NCBI RefSeq assembly: GCF_900101595.1
Contig: NZ_FMYY01000005.1
Location: 248,001-312,000 of the forward strand
Reading direction: 5' to 3'
Source of the DNA: Paenibacillus sp. cl123
GTDB taxonomy: Bacteria > Bacillota > Bacilli > Paenibacillales > NBRC-103111
Length of the DNA: 64,000 nt
The notes below the pieces were generated by a model. The model saw only the letters and a program-made list of their open reading frames with translations, was not told where the DNA came from and ran no database searches. Below, piece after piece: positions 45,023-54,615 of the stretch; the stretch's first letter is position 1; the number at the start of each line of letters is the position of its first letter. The translations under genes and the position numbers were made by a program.

Positions 45023-47341
45023 ATGAAAGCTATTCGGGCATTTTTACTGAGGAAAAGCTTGCTGGTTCGTATCATCCTCTCCTATCTGTTCGTCGGCTTG
45101 CTGGTGATCGGTGTGTTGACTTTGGTCATTACCTCCAAGGTTTCGCGGAATTTGAAGGAAGAGCTGACCCTTTCGACGGACCGGGCTTTGGAGCAATCCT
45201 ACAATACGGCCGATATTATGCTGAATTCCGCTTACCTGCAATTCGCAAGCGCCTACAGCTCGGCGGATATCCAAGCCGGTTTGTATGCAAATGCCTTCGA
45301 CACCGAGCTTATGGGACGCATCGGCACGAAGCTGACGGATCTGGCAAACGCCAATCCGATGGTGCACTCCGTTTATTTGGTGAATAAGCGGCACGAGCTC
45401 GTATTTTCGTCGCTGACCACCGCGCGTTCCTTCGACGACTTCTATGACCGGCAGATTTTGCAGCTGATGGAGAACGGCCTTTCGGTGGACGGCAGCATCT
45501 TTATTCCGAGAAATACGTCCTTCGTCTATGACACCAAGCCGTTTGAAGGCAATTTGATCACGGTTGCTTATACCTCCACCCGCGGCGAGAGGTTTATGAA
45601 CGGCGGCCTGATCCTCAATGTGGATCAGCAGATTCTCCAGAACATGATGATGAACGGCGTCGGCAGCAAATCGTTCCAGTCCATGATCCTGAACCGGCAA
45701 GGACTCGTCATCTCTCATTCGGATCATCAGATGATCAGTAAGAATCTGTCGGACGTCGAGGCGGTTTCGCGCATTCTGGAAACGCCCGCGCGCAGGGGCG
45801 TGCTGGAGACGGAGGTTGACGGCAAGCCGCACCGCATGTTTTATATCAAGTCGGACAGCCTGGGCTGGATCTTCATCGGCAACGTCAATTACGAAAACCT
45901 GCTGAGCCAGGTGAACGCCATCAAACGGTTCATCCTGACGGTAACCGCGGTGCTGCTTATTGTTGTCGCGATAAGCGGCGCGTTTTTCACCCGGATCATT
46001 TACGGCCCTATTCAGAAGCTGGTCACCAATATTGGCAAAACGCCGGAGCACGCCACCGTCTCGGACGCGGCCAGTGAATTTGACCTGCTGTCGGCGGCTT
46101 TCCGTTATATGGAGCGAAGAGTTCATGATTTGCAGACCAGTGTGGCGGGATATCAAAATACGGAAAAAAGAGAGGTGCTTCAGCGGCTTACGACGGGAGG
46201 CTGGACCGGCGAGGCGGAGATGGGGCGGAAGCTGGCCCAAGCGGGCATTGACCCCGCGTCGCCCGGCTACCAGGTATGTATGCTTCGTCTGGATTCGTTC
46301 ACGGAGCTTTCCGAAGCATACTCTACCCGCGATCTCATGCTGCTGAAGTACGCCATCACCAACATAGCGGAGGAGATTGGAGCGGCGTATTTTCCCACAC
46401 ATGCGTTTGACGGAGGGGAGGATCGGATCGTCATTCTGTTTCTGAAGCCGGAAGGGATGGTGCCTGAGCTGACCCATCTGGTCAGGGACATGCAGGAAAA
46501 CACCAAGCGTTACCTGAGGCTTTCCGTATCCGCTGCCATCGGGTCATGCGCCTTCAGTCTCCACGATGTGCCCAAGTCCTGGCAGTCGGCTTATAACGCG
46601 TCGCGCTACCGGCTTGTGTTCGGATGGCAAAGTCTGACGTTCGGAGATATCGAAGACAGCCGGGAGCCGGTCCCCGATGCGGTGTCAAGCTCCATGGAAA
46701 AGCAGGTGGCCGACGGCATGCGACTGGGCGATACGGACAAAGCCGTCCATGCTCTGAAGGAATATGTCACCCGCATCCGAAGAGCCTCCTTCGATGAAAT
46801 GCTGCTGCTCCTTAATCAGCTGCTGTTTACGATAACCCGCACCTCCAAGTCGATGGCGTCGGGAGAGGTGAGCGGACTCGGTACGGATATCGGCGCTCTG
46901 GGCCAGCAATTGTTCAAGTGGGAAACGCTTGCGCAGATGGAGGAATGGTTCGCCGGACTGATCGAAGCCGCAGTCAGCTTGCGAGACAAGCAGTCGACGC
47001 AGAAAAACGCGATGATCGTAGAGAAATTGAAGCAGCATATTCATGAGCATTACACCGATTCCAATCTGACCGTGGAAGCGCTGTCCGAGCTTGCCGGGCT
47101 GTCCGTCAATTACTTGAGAAAGGTATTTAAAGACATCGCCGGGATTTCGCTGAACCTTTATATCAGCGAATACCGGTTTGAAAAAGCGAAGGCGCTGCTC
47201 CTGACCACCGATCTTCCCGCCAACCGGATCGGCGAGATGGTCGGCTTCGACAATACGAAGTATTTTTATATCTCGTTTAAAAAATACAGCGGCAAAACCC
47301 CGGATCATTTCCGTAAAAGCGGCGGCGACTTCGGAGAATGA
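45023..47341 (+). CDS. Membrane-anchored AraC-family regulator (YesS-like)
   Basis: 772 residues. Membrane segments at about 12-34 and 303-325 flank an extracellular Cache-type sensor (residues about 35-300). A cytoplasmic HAMP-like and linker region of about 330 residues follows, then a C-terminal AraC double helix-turn-helix (about 666-766, LTVEALSELAGLSVNYLRKVFKDI and ANRIGEMVGFDNTKYFYISFKKY). It has no kinase or receiver domain, so it would sense a ligand outside and act on DNA while anchored. ATG 45023 follows GGAGCGAGG. The following gene is the second importer, its most likely target. YesS and YtdP in Bacillus subtilis have the same layout. Confidence 0.87.
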   Translation: MKAIRAFLLRKSLLVRIILSYLFVGLLVIGVLTLVITSKVSRNLKEELTLSTDRALEQSYNTADIMLNSAYLQFASAYSSADIQAGLYANAFDTELMGRIGTKLTDLANANPMVHSVYLVNKRHELVFSSLTTARSFDDFYDRQILQLMENGLSVDGSIFIPRNTSFVYDTKPFEGNLITVAYTSTRGERFMNGGLILNVDQQILQNMMMNGVGSKSFQSMILNRQGLVISHSDHQMISKNLSDVEAVSRILETPARRGVLETEVDGKPHRMFYIKSDSLGWIFIGNVNYENLLSQVNAIKRFILTVTAVLLIVVAISGAFFTRIIYGPIQKLVTNIGKTPEHATVSDAASEFDLLSAAFRYMERRVHDLQTSVAGYQNTEKREVLQRLTTGGWTGEAEMGRKLAQAGIDPASPGYQVCMLRLDSFTELSEAYSTRDLMLLKYAITNIAEEIGAAYFPTHAFDGGEDRIVILFLKPEGMVPELTHLVRDMQENTKRYLRLSVSAAIGSCAFSLHDVPKSWQSAYNASRYRLVFGWQSLTFGDIEDSREPVPDAVSSSMEKQVADGMRLGDTDKAVHALKEYVTRIRRASFDEMLLLLNQLLFTITRTSKSMASGEVSGLGTDIGALGQQLFKWETLAQMEEWFAGLIEAAVSLRDKQSTQKNAMIVEKLKQHIHEHYTDSNLTVEALSELAGLSVNYLRKVFKDIAGISLNLYISEYRFEKAKALLLTTDLPANRIGEMVGFDNTKYFYISFKKYSGKTPDHFRKSGGDFGE

Positions 47342-47481
47342 ACCGATGATTAGATTTTATACCTCTCGCATGCGCGTAAATCACGCTTTTTGTTTGTTTT
47401 TCGGGCTGTTCGGCTGAGAGTCGGGCAAGGTATATTGGGTAGCGAAAAGGGCTTCAGGAATGACATGAAGGAGGATCAACT

Positions 47482-48465
47482 ATGAGTGAAAGCGCTGTAA
47501 GCCGGCCGGGAAAATGGGAACAACCCTATAAACAAAAGAAGCGAGGCATGCTCGGAGCATTTGGGTTTGAGCTTGCCAAAAACAAATTTTTGTACGCTCT
47601 TGCGCTGCCGGGCATCATCTGGTTTTTTATCTTCGCTTATTTGCCCATGGGCGGGATAGTCATTGCGTTCCAGGACTTCAAGGCGATGAAGGGAATTACC
47701 GGGAGCGAATTCGTCGGTCTGAGAAACTTTCAGTTTTTCTTCCAGTCCGGCGATTGGGTACGCATTGTAACGAACACCTTATTTCTCAATGTGCTGTTCA
47801 TTGCGTTCAATACGCTTGCCGCCGTTGCCATTGCCATCATGCTGACCGAATTGGGCGGCAGATGGTTTAAGCAGCTGACTCAGTCCGTTATGATTTTCCC
47901 GCACTTCCTGTCCTGGACGGTGGTGGCTATGTTCGTCATGGCGTTCGTCGCTACGGACGGAGGCTTTTTGAACCAAATTTTATCGGTATTCGGAATACCG
48001 CCGATTCAGTTTCTATCCTCTCCCGAATATTGGCCGCTCATCTTGGTGCTGTTGAAAATTTGGCATGCGGCGGGCTTTAGCTCCATCGTATATATCGCGA
48101 CCATCGCCGGCATTAATCCGGACATTTATGAGTCGGCTTCGATCGACGGAGCTAGCCGGACTCAGAAAATATGGCATATTACGCTGCCGCTTCTGAAGCC
48201 GACGGTCATCCTGCTGCTGATTTTGGCCGTGGGCGGCATTTTCAACGGAGATTTCGGCATGATCTACGCGATTATTGGGAGAAATCCTCCGCTGTATCCG
48301 ACAACGGACGTCATCGACACGTATTTGTTCCGCGCCATGATGGATTTGGGCGACATGAGCATGTCTGCGGCGATCGGGTTCCTGCAGTCGGTGGTAGGCT
48401 TTGCGCTAGTCGTTACCGTGAACTATATAGCCAAGAAGGTAGCTCCGGAATCGGCGATTTTCTAA
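47482..48465 (+). CDS. Oligosaccharide ABC transporter permease (LplB/YteP type)
   Basis: 327 residues. A basic N-terminus (KQKKRGMLGAF) is typical of the LplB family, followed by six membrane segments (first LPGIIWFFIFAYLPMGGIVIAF) and the EAA loop DIYESASIDGASRTQKIWHITLPLL. It is the first pore subunit of the second importer. AAGGAGG precedes the ATG. Confidence 0.92.
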   Translation: MSESAVSRPGKWEQPYKQKKRGMLGAFGFELAKNKFLYALALPGIIWFFIFAYLPMGGIVIAFQDFKAMKGITGSEFVGLRNFQFFFQSGDWVRIVTNTLFLNVLFIAFNTLAAVAIAIMLTELGGRWFKQLTQSVMIFPHFLSWTVVAMFVMAFVATDGGFLNQILSVFGIPPIQFLSSPEYWPLILVLLKIWHAAGFSSIVYIATIAGINPDIYESASIDGASRTQKIWHITLPLLKPTVILLLILAVGGIFNGDFGMIYAIIGRNPPLYPTTDVIDTYLFRAMMDLGDMSMSAAIGFLQSVVGFALVVTVNYIAKKVAPESAIF

Positions 48466-48487
48466 GAAAGAAGGAGTGTTTGCATCC

Positions 48488-49369
48488 ATGATTAAGGAAA
48501 GCCTGCCCGATCGGCTGTTAAAAGCCCTTTTCCATGCCCTCATCGCGTTGTTCTCCTTATATTGCCTGCTGCCGTTCTGGTCCGTTGTCGCCAGCTCATT
48601 CGCCAGCGAAGCATCCATACTGAGAGACGGCTATACGTTCTGGCCGAAAGAGTTCAGCCTGGAAGCCTATAAGCTGATCTTTGCGGATAACACCATCTAC
48701 AAGGCCTACGGCGTCACCACCTTCGTTACTCTTGTCGGAACAGCGCTGTCCATGCTGCTGACCAGCGCCCTTGCTTACGCCTTGTCCGTGAAGTCGGTCA
48801 AATACCGGAACCATATTGCGTTTTACGTCTACTTCACGATGCTGTTCCAAGGAGGACTGGTCGCGAGCTACTTGCTCATTAGCAAATACTTGGGCATGAA
48901 GGATACGATCTGGGTGTTGATTGTTCCGAGTATGATCAGCGCCTGGAATATGTTTCTGCTGCGGAACTTTTTCGCTTCGATCGACGAATCGATCGCGGAA
49001 TCCGCCAAGATTGACGGAGCCAACGACGGTTACATCCTGTTCCGGATCATTCTGCCGATCTCGATGCCGGCGATCGCCACCATCGGCTTGTTCTATGCGC
49101 TGAGCTACTGGAATAAATGGTTCGACGCCGTGCTCTATATCAACGATAAGGACTTGTATCCGCTGCAGTATTTGATTCAGCGAATCATGACCAATCTGGA
49201 CTACATCAACACCATCTCCGCTGAGGTGACCATTCCGAATTTCATTGCGCCTGCGATGACGGTTCGTCTCGCGACCACGGTTGTGACGATCGGTCCGATC
49301 GTGCTCTTGTATCCGTTTTTGCAAAAGTATTTCGTCAAGGGCCTGATGGTCGGCGCGGTAAAAGGCTAA
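48488..49369 (+). CDS. Oligosaccharide ABC transporter permease (LplC/YtcP type)
   Basis: 293 residues with six membrane segments, the EAA loop SIAESAKIDGANDGYILFRIILPIS, and the C-terminus KYFVKGLMVGAVKG typical of LplC. ATG 48488 lies 11 bp after AAGGAG; an in-frame GTG at 48476 overlaps that site and is unlikely. It pairs with the preceding permease. Confidence 0.92.
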   Translation: MIKESLPDRLLKALFHALIALFSLYCLLPFWSVVASSFASEASILRDGYTFWPKEFSLEAYKLIFADNTIYKAYGVTTFVTLVGTALSMLLTSALAYALSVKSVKYRNHIAFYVYFTMLFQGGLVASYLLISKYLGMKDTIWVLIVPSMISAWNMFLLRNFFASIDESIAESAKIDGANDGYILFRIILPISMPAIATIGLFYALSYWNKWFDAVLYINDKDLYPLQYLIQRIMTNLDYINTISAEVTIPNFIAPAMTVRLATTVVTIGPIVLLYPFLQKYFVKGLMVGAVKG

Positions 49370-49421
49370 GCCCGCATTCGCGGTTTAGTATATAGGCATG
49401 TCTATAAAAGGGAGGAACAAG

Positions 49422-51032
49422 ATGAAAGCGAAACGTATGACAACCGCATTATTATCTGTCATTATGGCCGGCTCGACGCTGGCGGCTTGCAGCAATAGCG
49501 GCAAAGAGGCCGCCGGCAGTCCCGGCGGCTCCCCCGGCGGGGGCGCGCCTGCTCCGGTCACGCTGAAAGGCATGCTGTTCGGGGATGAGCCCAAGGATCT
49601 TGCGCTTGTGCTTGAGGAGTTCGAGAAGCGCACCAAGGATTCGCTGAACACGAAGCTCGAAATTCAGTGGAACCCCGTCAACGACCATAAGCAAAAGGTG
49701 AAGCTGATGATGGCTGCCGGCGAATCGGTCGACTTCGTCTTCGACGCGGACTTTCAGAATTTGAAGGAGCTTGTTCCGCAAGGCGCTTATGCGCAGCTGG
49801 ATAAATACTTCAACAATGACGAGTACCCGGGCTTGAAGAAGGCCTTCTCCAAAGAATTTATCGACATGAACAAGCGGTATGACGACCATCTGTATACGAT
49901 TCCGTTCACGCAGTATTATTACGATATTCCGGTCGTATATATCCGCAAGGATTTGCGCGAGAAGCTCGGCTTCGCCAAGCCGATTGCAAGCTACCAGGAG
50001 CTGCAGCAATTTTACGACAAGGTGCTGGAAGCGGAGAAGGGCGTAACGCCGCTTGCCTTGAGGGGCGCGAGCGGCTACCAGGATATATTGGCGCCGGATG
50101 ACCGGCCCGATCTGAGCACCGTTCGCTCGATCCTTCTAGGCGGCATTACTTACTTCGTTCATCTGACCGACGATTTGAAGAAGGTACAGCGAGTCGTCGC
50201 ATTGGGCGATCCCGAAGCGGAATGGGCGGCGCTGCCGGCGCCTTATAATACGATGAAAAGCACTTTCGCTCAGTATGACAAGTGGGCGGAATGGAGCAAA
50301 TATTTGGAGAAGGACGTGCTAAGCCAAAAGGATCAGAAGGCCTACTTCATGTCCGGCAAGGCGGCGTCTTATTACGGGACGCTGTCCTCCTATGCGGCCG
50401 ATAAAAAGAAGCTGAAGGATACGATTCAAGACGCCGATCTGGAGTTTTTCGTATTCCGCGAAAAGATGCGCAACATGGAGCCGAAGGCCATCTCTACGAA
50501 TTACAAGGCGAACAACTCGCTCGCCATTCCGGCTTCCTCCAAGCATATCGACAGAACGATGAAGTTCTTCGATTGGCTGTTCCAAAGCCGGGAAAATCAC
50601 GACCTGTTCGAATACGGCATCCAAGGCAAGCACTGGGAGCCGGTCGGCGATAATCAGCTGAAGCTGCTGGACGATTCGAAAAACTATAATTTCCCGGGCT
50701 ATGAGTTTACCTGGAATCCGAATATGATCCGGCTGCCGGCCGATCTGGACGAGACGGCGAAGAAATACTTCGAGTATTCCGCCAAGGAAGACACGTACTA
50801 TGCCGGCGTTTTGGCCAAGTTCGCCTTCGATACGTCCAACGTGAAAGGCGAGTTCGCCAATGTCCAATCCAAGGCCGACCCTTTCGTACAGACGCTGAAG
50901 GCGGGCCAGATCAAGGACTGGGAGACGAGTGCGGCGAAGCTGAACAATGAGCTGAAGGGACTTGGACTTGAAAAGATCCGTGCCGAGCTGCAGAAGCAGG
51001 TGCAGGAGTATCTGGACAAGGGCGGCAAGTAA
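49422..51032 (+). CDS. Oligosaccharide ABC transporter solute-binding lipoprotein (LplA/YtcQ type)
   Basis: 536 residues. A lipoprotein signal ends in LAAC (Cys at about 23), with a Gly/Pro linker and a long SBP_bac_1-like domain, the size usual for LplA/YtcQ. It delivers oligosaccharides to the two permeases. ATG 49422 follows GGGAGGA. A hairpin follows before the second heparinase-like gene, as after the other binding-protein gene. Confidence 0.92.
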   Translation: MKAKRMTTALLSVIMAGSTLAACSNSGKEAAGSPGGSPGGGAPAPVTLKGMLFGDEPKDLALVLEEFEKRTKDSLNTKLEIQWNPVNDHKQKVKLMMAAGESVDFVFDADFQNLKELVPQGAYAQLDKYFNNDEYPGLKKAFSKEFIDMNKRYDDHLYTIPFTQYYYDIPVVYIRKDLREKLGFAKPIASYQELQQFYDKVLEAEKGVTPLALRGASGYQDILAPDDRPDLSTVRSILLGGITYFVHLTDDLKKVQRVVALGDPEAEWAALPAPYNTMKSTFAQYDKWAEWSKYLEKDVLSQKDQKAYFMSGKAASYYGTLSSYAADKKKLKDTIQDADLEFFVFREKMRNMEPKAISTNYKANNSLAIPASSKHIDRTMKFFDWLFQSRENHDLFEYGIQGKHWEPVGDNQLKLLDDSKNYNFPGYEFTWNPNMIRLPADLDETAKKYFEYSAKEDTYYAGVLAKFAFDTSNVKGEFANVQSKADPFVQTLKAGQIKDWETSAAKLNNELKGLGLEKIRAELQKQVQEYLDKGGK

Positions 51033-51052
51033 AACCTGAATCGATATGCCTG

Positions 51053-51089
51053 TAAAACCGGTCGGCACGAAGGATGCCAGCCGGTTTTA
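51053..51089 (+). terminator. Hairpin with T run after the LplA-type gene
   Basis: TAAAACCGG (51053-51061) pairs with CCGGTTTTA (51081-51089), extended by GGC/GCC inside. The stem carries its own T tract, so it may attenuate transcription into the lyase gene, 21 bp downstream. Confidence 0.6.
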
Positions 51090-51110
51090 CATCTATTTGC
51101 AGATGAAAGG

Positions 51111-54100
51111 ATGAATATAGAGATGAAACAGGCGGAGCTCATATGGGAGCAGGCTATATTGAGGCCGGAGACGGGACTCGTTCATGCGTACGGAGAGCCG
51201 CAGGATTGGCGGGATTATGACGCCATAGTGCTGGATGTTTGGATTCCCGTAGGTCAGACGGCAGAGATCACGGCTAACGTGGAGCCGCTCCGTTTCGGAA
51301 GACCGGAATATGTCCCGGCTATCTCGATGAACGCTTTGGCGGTTGGCAGCGGATGGACGGAGGTGGAGCTGGCGTTCCGCCATAGCGATGCGATGGGGTT
51401 CACCTCCGCCATGTGGCGTTTGATTGCCAAAGTGGAGCTCAAGGCGCGGCTAGCGGACGGCGATGCGGACACGGAGCTGGCGGTCCGCCGGGTTCGGCTG
51501 ACGAAGCTTGGGCGCATTGCCCTGGAAGCCCCTTGCTTGTCCCGGTCGGGTGAGCCCGGGGAGACGCTCAGCTATGAGCTAACCGTCGAGAATTTGACGG
51601 ATGCGCCGCAGGCTGTCGTCCTGCAGACGGGCGCTTACGGCTTTGAATCCATGCCCGCGAAGATCGAGCCGGCGGCTTTGACGCTGGAGGCCGGAGCGAA
51701 GGCACGGGTTATGCTGATAACGGCGCTTCACGACGGCATCCCTCAAGGCGGCTATGAGCCTATTGAGCTACGAGCGATGCCGAACGGAGATGCGGATAGC
51801 GCTCGCGAGCTTGTTTTTTACGCGGTGCGCAAGCTTCCGCATCCGTATATTTTTCATACGGAGGACGGGTGGGAGGGCGTCAGGCGCCATGTGCTGCGCT
51901 ATGACTGGGCCAAGGAGGAGCTGGCGAGTTTGGTGCGCCAAGCGGAGGCTTGGGAGGTGCCCGAGACAGCGGGGGCCGGGCGGCCTTACGCTTACGAGCT
52001 GACTCAGCGCTTCAACCTGCATGCGGCCGCCGTAGCCTGGAAGCTGACCGGGAGGCGGGATTTCCTGGACAAAGCGGTGCTGTTCCTAAGGCGCTTTGCC
52101 GATCCTGTGAACGGGTATCCGGCGACGGATGCGCCTTATTTGCATATCTATGCCTCCCGGGAGGAAATGGAGCTTGCGACGCCGCGCGGACCCAAGGTTT
52201 GCACCGGCGGCTTGATCCATGAAGGGGAGTTTATGCTCACGTTATCGTCCTGCTACGATCTTCTGTACGATGCCGACTCGTGGTCGCCGGAGGACCGGAT
52301 TCGCATGGAAAACGCGCTGCGTCTCTATATGGACAAGGTCGATTGGATGATCACGGACGGAGATACGAACAATATTCCCTCGGGGGGCATGGCCGGAGCG
52401 CTCTTGTGCAGCCTCGTGCTCCAGGATATGCATGGGATCAAGCGGTTTATCGAAGGGCCGGGAGGCCTCGTCGATATGCTGCGGACGGGGGTTATGGACG
52501 ACGGCTGGTACTTCGAGGGGGCCGGCAATTATGTGCTGCTCTTCGCCGACATGTTCGCCCGTCTGGCTCAGGCGGCGGAGCCGTGGGGCCTGAACCTGAA
52601 GCAGCTGCAGGTGTCGCCCTCCTACCGGAAGGATGCCATGCTCGCGCCCTGGTCTTTGCCGCAGGCAAAGTCTTTCCTGGGCATGTCGTTCCGGAAGTTC
52701 GGCCCGGTGCGGCGCAATGTCCGGTCCATCAAGGACGTATGGGACGCCATGCTGCCCTTCACGGACGAGCGGGGCATACTGGTTGGAAACAATGATTCCA
52801 CGGACAAGGATATGGCCCGCAGCTATGATCTGGCCTATTATGTGTGGCGGGACCCGCGGTATGTCTCCGTCATCCGCCGGGGGAGCGGACGTGACCTGCT
52901 TTACGGCCTCGGAGAGCTGCCGGAGCCGCCGGAGGAGCACTACGCCGCTTCCGCCTATGCCGACAATGTCGGACTTGCGGTGCTGCGTTCCCGCAAGCCG
53001 GGCAGACAGCCGGGCGAGCAGCTTCAGGCGGTGCTGAAATACGGCTCGCATGGCGGCTATCACGGGCATTTCGACCGGGCGGGGCTAGTCTCCGTGAGAC
53101 GGTACGGCAAAAATGCCTACGGTCCGCTCGCCTCCTGGTTCGGCTATCATTCCTTTATGTTTAAAATGTGGGTGCAAGCCTCCATGTCCCATAACATGGT
53201 CGTAGTGGACCAGCGGATGCAGGAGCCGGTGGAATCCAGGCGTCTCTTGTTCCACAGCGGAGACATGGTTCAGATATGCGCCGTAGAAACGGCGGCCCGC
53301 TGGATGGACCCGCCTTATGGGGGACAAACGCCGTATCCCGAGAGCTTCCCGCAGGAGCGGGGGCTGATCGAGGGGCGGGAGCTGCCCCAGCCGGCCATTC
53401 CGAGAGCACAGGGAGAGACGGGAGAGTATTCGGAGCGTATTGTGCAGCGAAGGCTTATGGCCGTAACCGACGACTATGTGCTGATTGCCGATTACCTGCG
53501 CGGGGAGGAGGAGCATGTCTACGATTGCCTGTATCATTTCCAGGGATTTACCGGTCTTGACGCACGGCAGAAAACGTTTATCCGCCATACCGGCAAGCTT
53601 AACGACGATCCGTACGGGGCAGCCCAATTCATCACCGATTGCGACTGGTACGAATGCCAAGCTCCGGTTGCCGCCCGATTCTCGCATAACTATGGCACGG
53701 CTGCCGACGATCGGGATGGCCGGCACATGCTCTATCAGGATGAGGGGCGTATGGACACGGAGCTTCATCTGGTCTGGCCGCCTGAGGCGACGGTGGTCAC
53801 CGGCCGGTATGCGGAAGCCTCCGGCGTGAACAAGACGCTGGAGTATCAGGTGCTGGGAGACGGGAAGACGCTCGCCGGAGACAGGTTCGGGGCATGGATT
53901 CTCGGGAAACGGCAGGTGATCGTATCCTTGCGTGGCGTGGAAGAGCTTACCCTGAAGGTTCAAGTGGACCGGTCAGGTCAGAAAACGGTATTCTGGGACG
54001 ATCCTTCCGTCATATTGGAGGATGGGCGGAGGCTGCATGTATCGGAGCTGGAGGGCATTTACCGCAACGTAGACCCCGGCAACGGCATCGGCACCGATTA

Positions 54101-54512
54101 TGAGGGAGGGCCGGTGCATCTGGAAGGCGAACCCGCCGTGCGGGCGCTGCCGTTCGAGCCCCTCGATCACAGGGAGCCGGCGGAAGCCGTCTTCGATCTG
54201 CGCGGACTCGGAGCCGTCGCTTTCGAAGGCGTCATAGGCGGGGACTACCCGGTAGGCGATGATCCGGCCCGCCGCAAAACCGTCAGCTTCCGGACTTGCG
54301 GCAAGACGGCGTGGTTTATGACCTTGCTGGAGCTGCATGAAGGAGGTCCGGCCATGCTCCATGCGGAAGCGGCGGCTGCCGGCCGCTTGTCTGTCCGCTT
54401 GAGCGACGGCCGAAGACAGGAGCTCGTGATCCGGGGACTTGATTCGGAAGAAGGCCATGTTGCCTTCGAGATGGAGGAGTGGTCGGGGGAGAGGCTGCTG
54501 CGTATGGAATAA
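51111..54512 (+). CDS. Heparinase II/III-like polysaccharide lyase, cytoplasmic, second copy
   Basis: 1133 residues and no signal peptide. It is colinear with the gene at 25573: N-terminal beta modules, an alpha/alpha-toroid (about 245-560, opening HPYIFHTEDGWEGVRRHV), and a beta-sheet catalytic domain with YGSHGGYHGHFDR (His647, His651, His653, Asp655) followed by HNMVVVDQRMQEP. The two proteins share these blocks but differ widely elsewhere, so they are old paralogues, possibly for different linkages. The start is uncertain: ATG 51111 abuts AAAGG, and ATG 51123 is 12 bp downstream. It is the last gene of the second importer group. Confidence 0.8.
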   Translation: MNIEMKQAELIWEQAILRPETGLVHAYGEPQDWRDYDAIVLDVWIPVGQTAEITANVEPLRFGRPEYVPAISMNALAVGSGWTEVELAFRHSDAMGFTSAMWRLIAKVELKARLADGDADTELAVRRVRLTKLGRIALEAPCLSRSGEPGETLSYELTVENLTDAPQAVVLQTGAYGFESMPAKIEPAALTLEAGAKARVMLITALHDGIPQGGYEPIELRAMPNGDADSARELVFYAVRKLPHPYIFHTEDGWEGVRRHVLRYDWAKEELASLVRQAEAWEVPETAGAGRPYAYELTQRFNLHAAAVAWKLTGRRDFLDKAVLFLRRFADPVNGYPATDAPYLHIYASREEMELATPRGPKVCTGGLIHEGEFMLTLSSCYDLLYDADSWSPEDRIRMENALRLYMDKVDWMITDGDTNNIPSGGMAGALLCSLVLQDMHGIKRFIEGPGGLVDMLRTGVMDDGWYFEGAGNYVLLFADMFARLAQAAEPWGLNLKQLQVSPSYRKDAMLAPWSLPQAKSFLGMSFRKFGPVRRNVRSIKDVWDAMLPFTDERGILVGNNDSTDKDMARSYDLAYYVWRDPRYVSVIRRGSGRDLLYGLGELPEPPEEHYAASAYADNVGLAVLRSRKPGRQPGEQLQAVLKYGSHGGYHGHFDRAGLVSVRRYGKNAYGPLASWFGYHSFMFKMWVQASMSHNMVVVDQRMQEPVESRRLLFHSGDMVQICAVETAARWMDPPYGGQTPYPESFPQERGLIEGRELPQPAIPRAQGETGEYSERIVQRRLMAVTDDYVLIADYLRGEEEHVYDCLYHFQGFTGLDARQKTFIRHTGKLNDDPYGAAQFITDCDWYECQAPVAARFSHNYGTAADDRDGRHMLYQDEGRMDTELHLVWPPEATVVTGRYAEASGVNKTLEYQVLGDGKTLAGDRFGAWILGKRQVIVSLRGVEELTLKVQVDRSGQKTVFWDDPSVILEDGRRLHVSELEGIYRNVDPGNGIGTDYEGGPVHLEGEPAVRALPFEPLDHREPAEAVFDLRGLGAVAFEGVIGGDYPVGDDPARRKTVSFRTCGKTAWFMTLLELHEGGPAMLHAEAAAAGRLSVRLSDGRRQELVIRGLDSEEGHVAFEMEEWSGERLLRME

Positions 54513-54540
54513 ACGGCAAGTGAATGAGATAGGACAAAGT

Positions 54541-54589
54541 TCCCCATGCGGTAGCAGGCGATCCCGATCGTCTGCTTGCCGTATGGGGA
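54541..54589. terminator. Long bidirectional terminator between convergent genes
   Basis: A hairpin of about 24 paired positions with a few mismatches spans 54541-54589 (TCCCCAT... to ...ATGGGGA). It lies between the lyase gene (plus) and the SLH gene (minus), with CATTTTC on the plus side. Confidence 0.75.
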
Positions 54590-54615
54590 GCATTTTCGTC
54601 TATAGGCTTGAAGTT

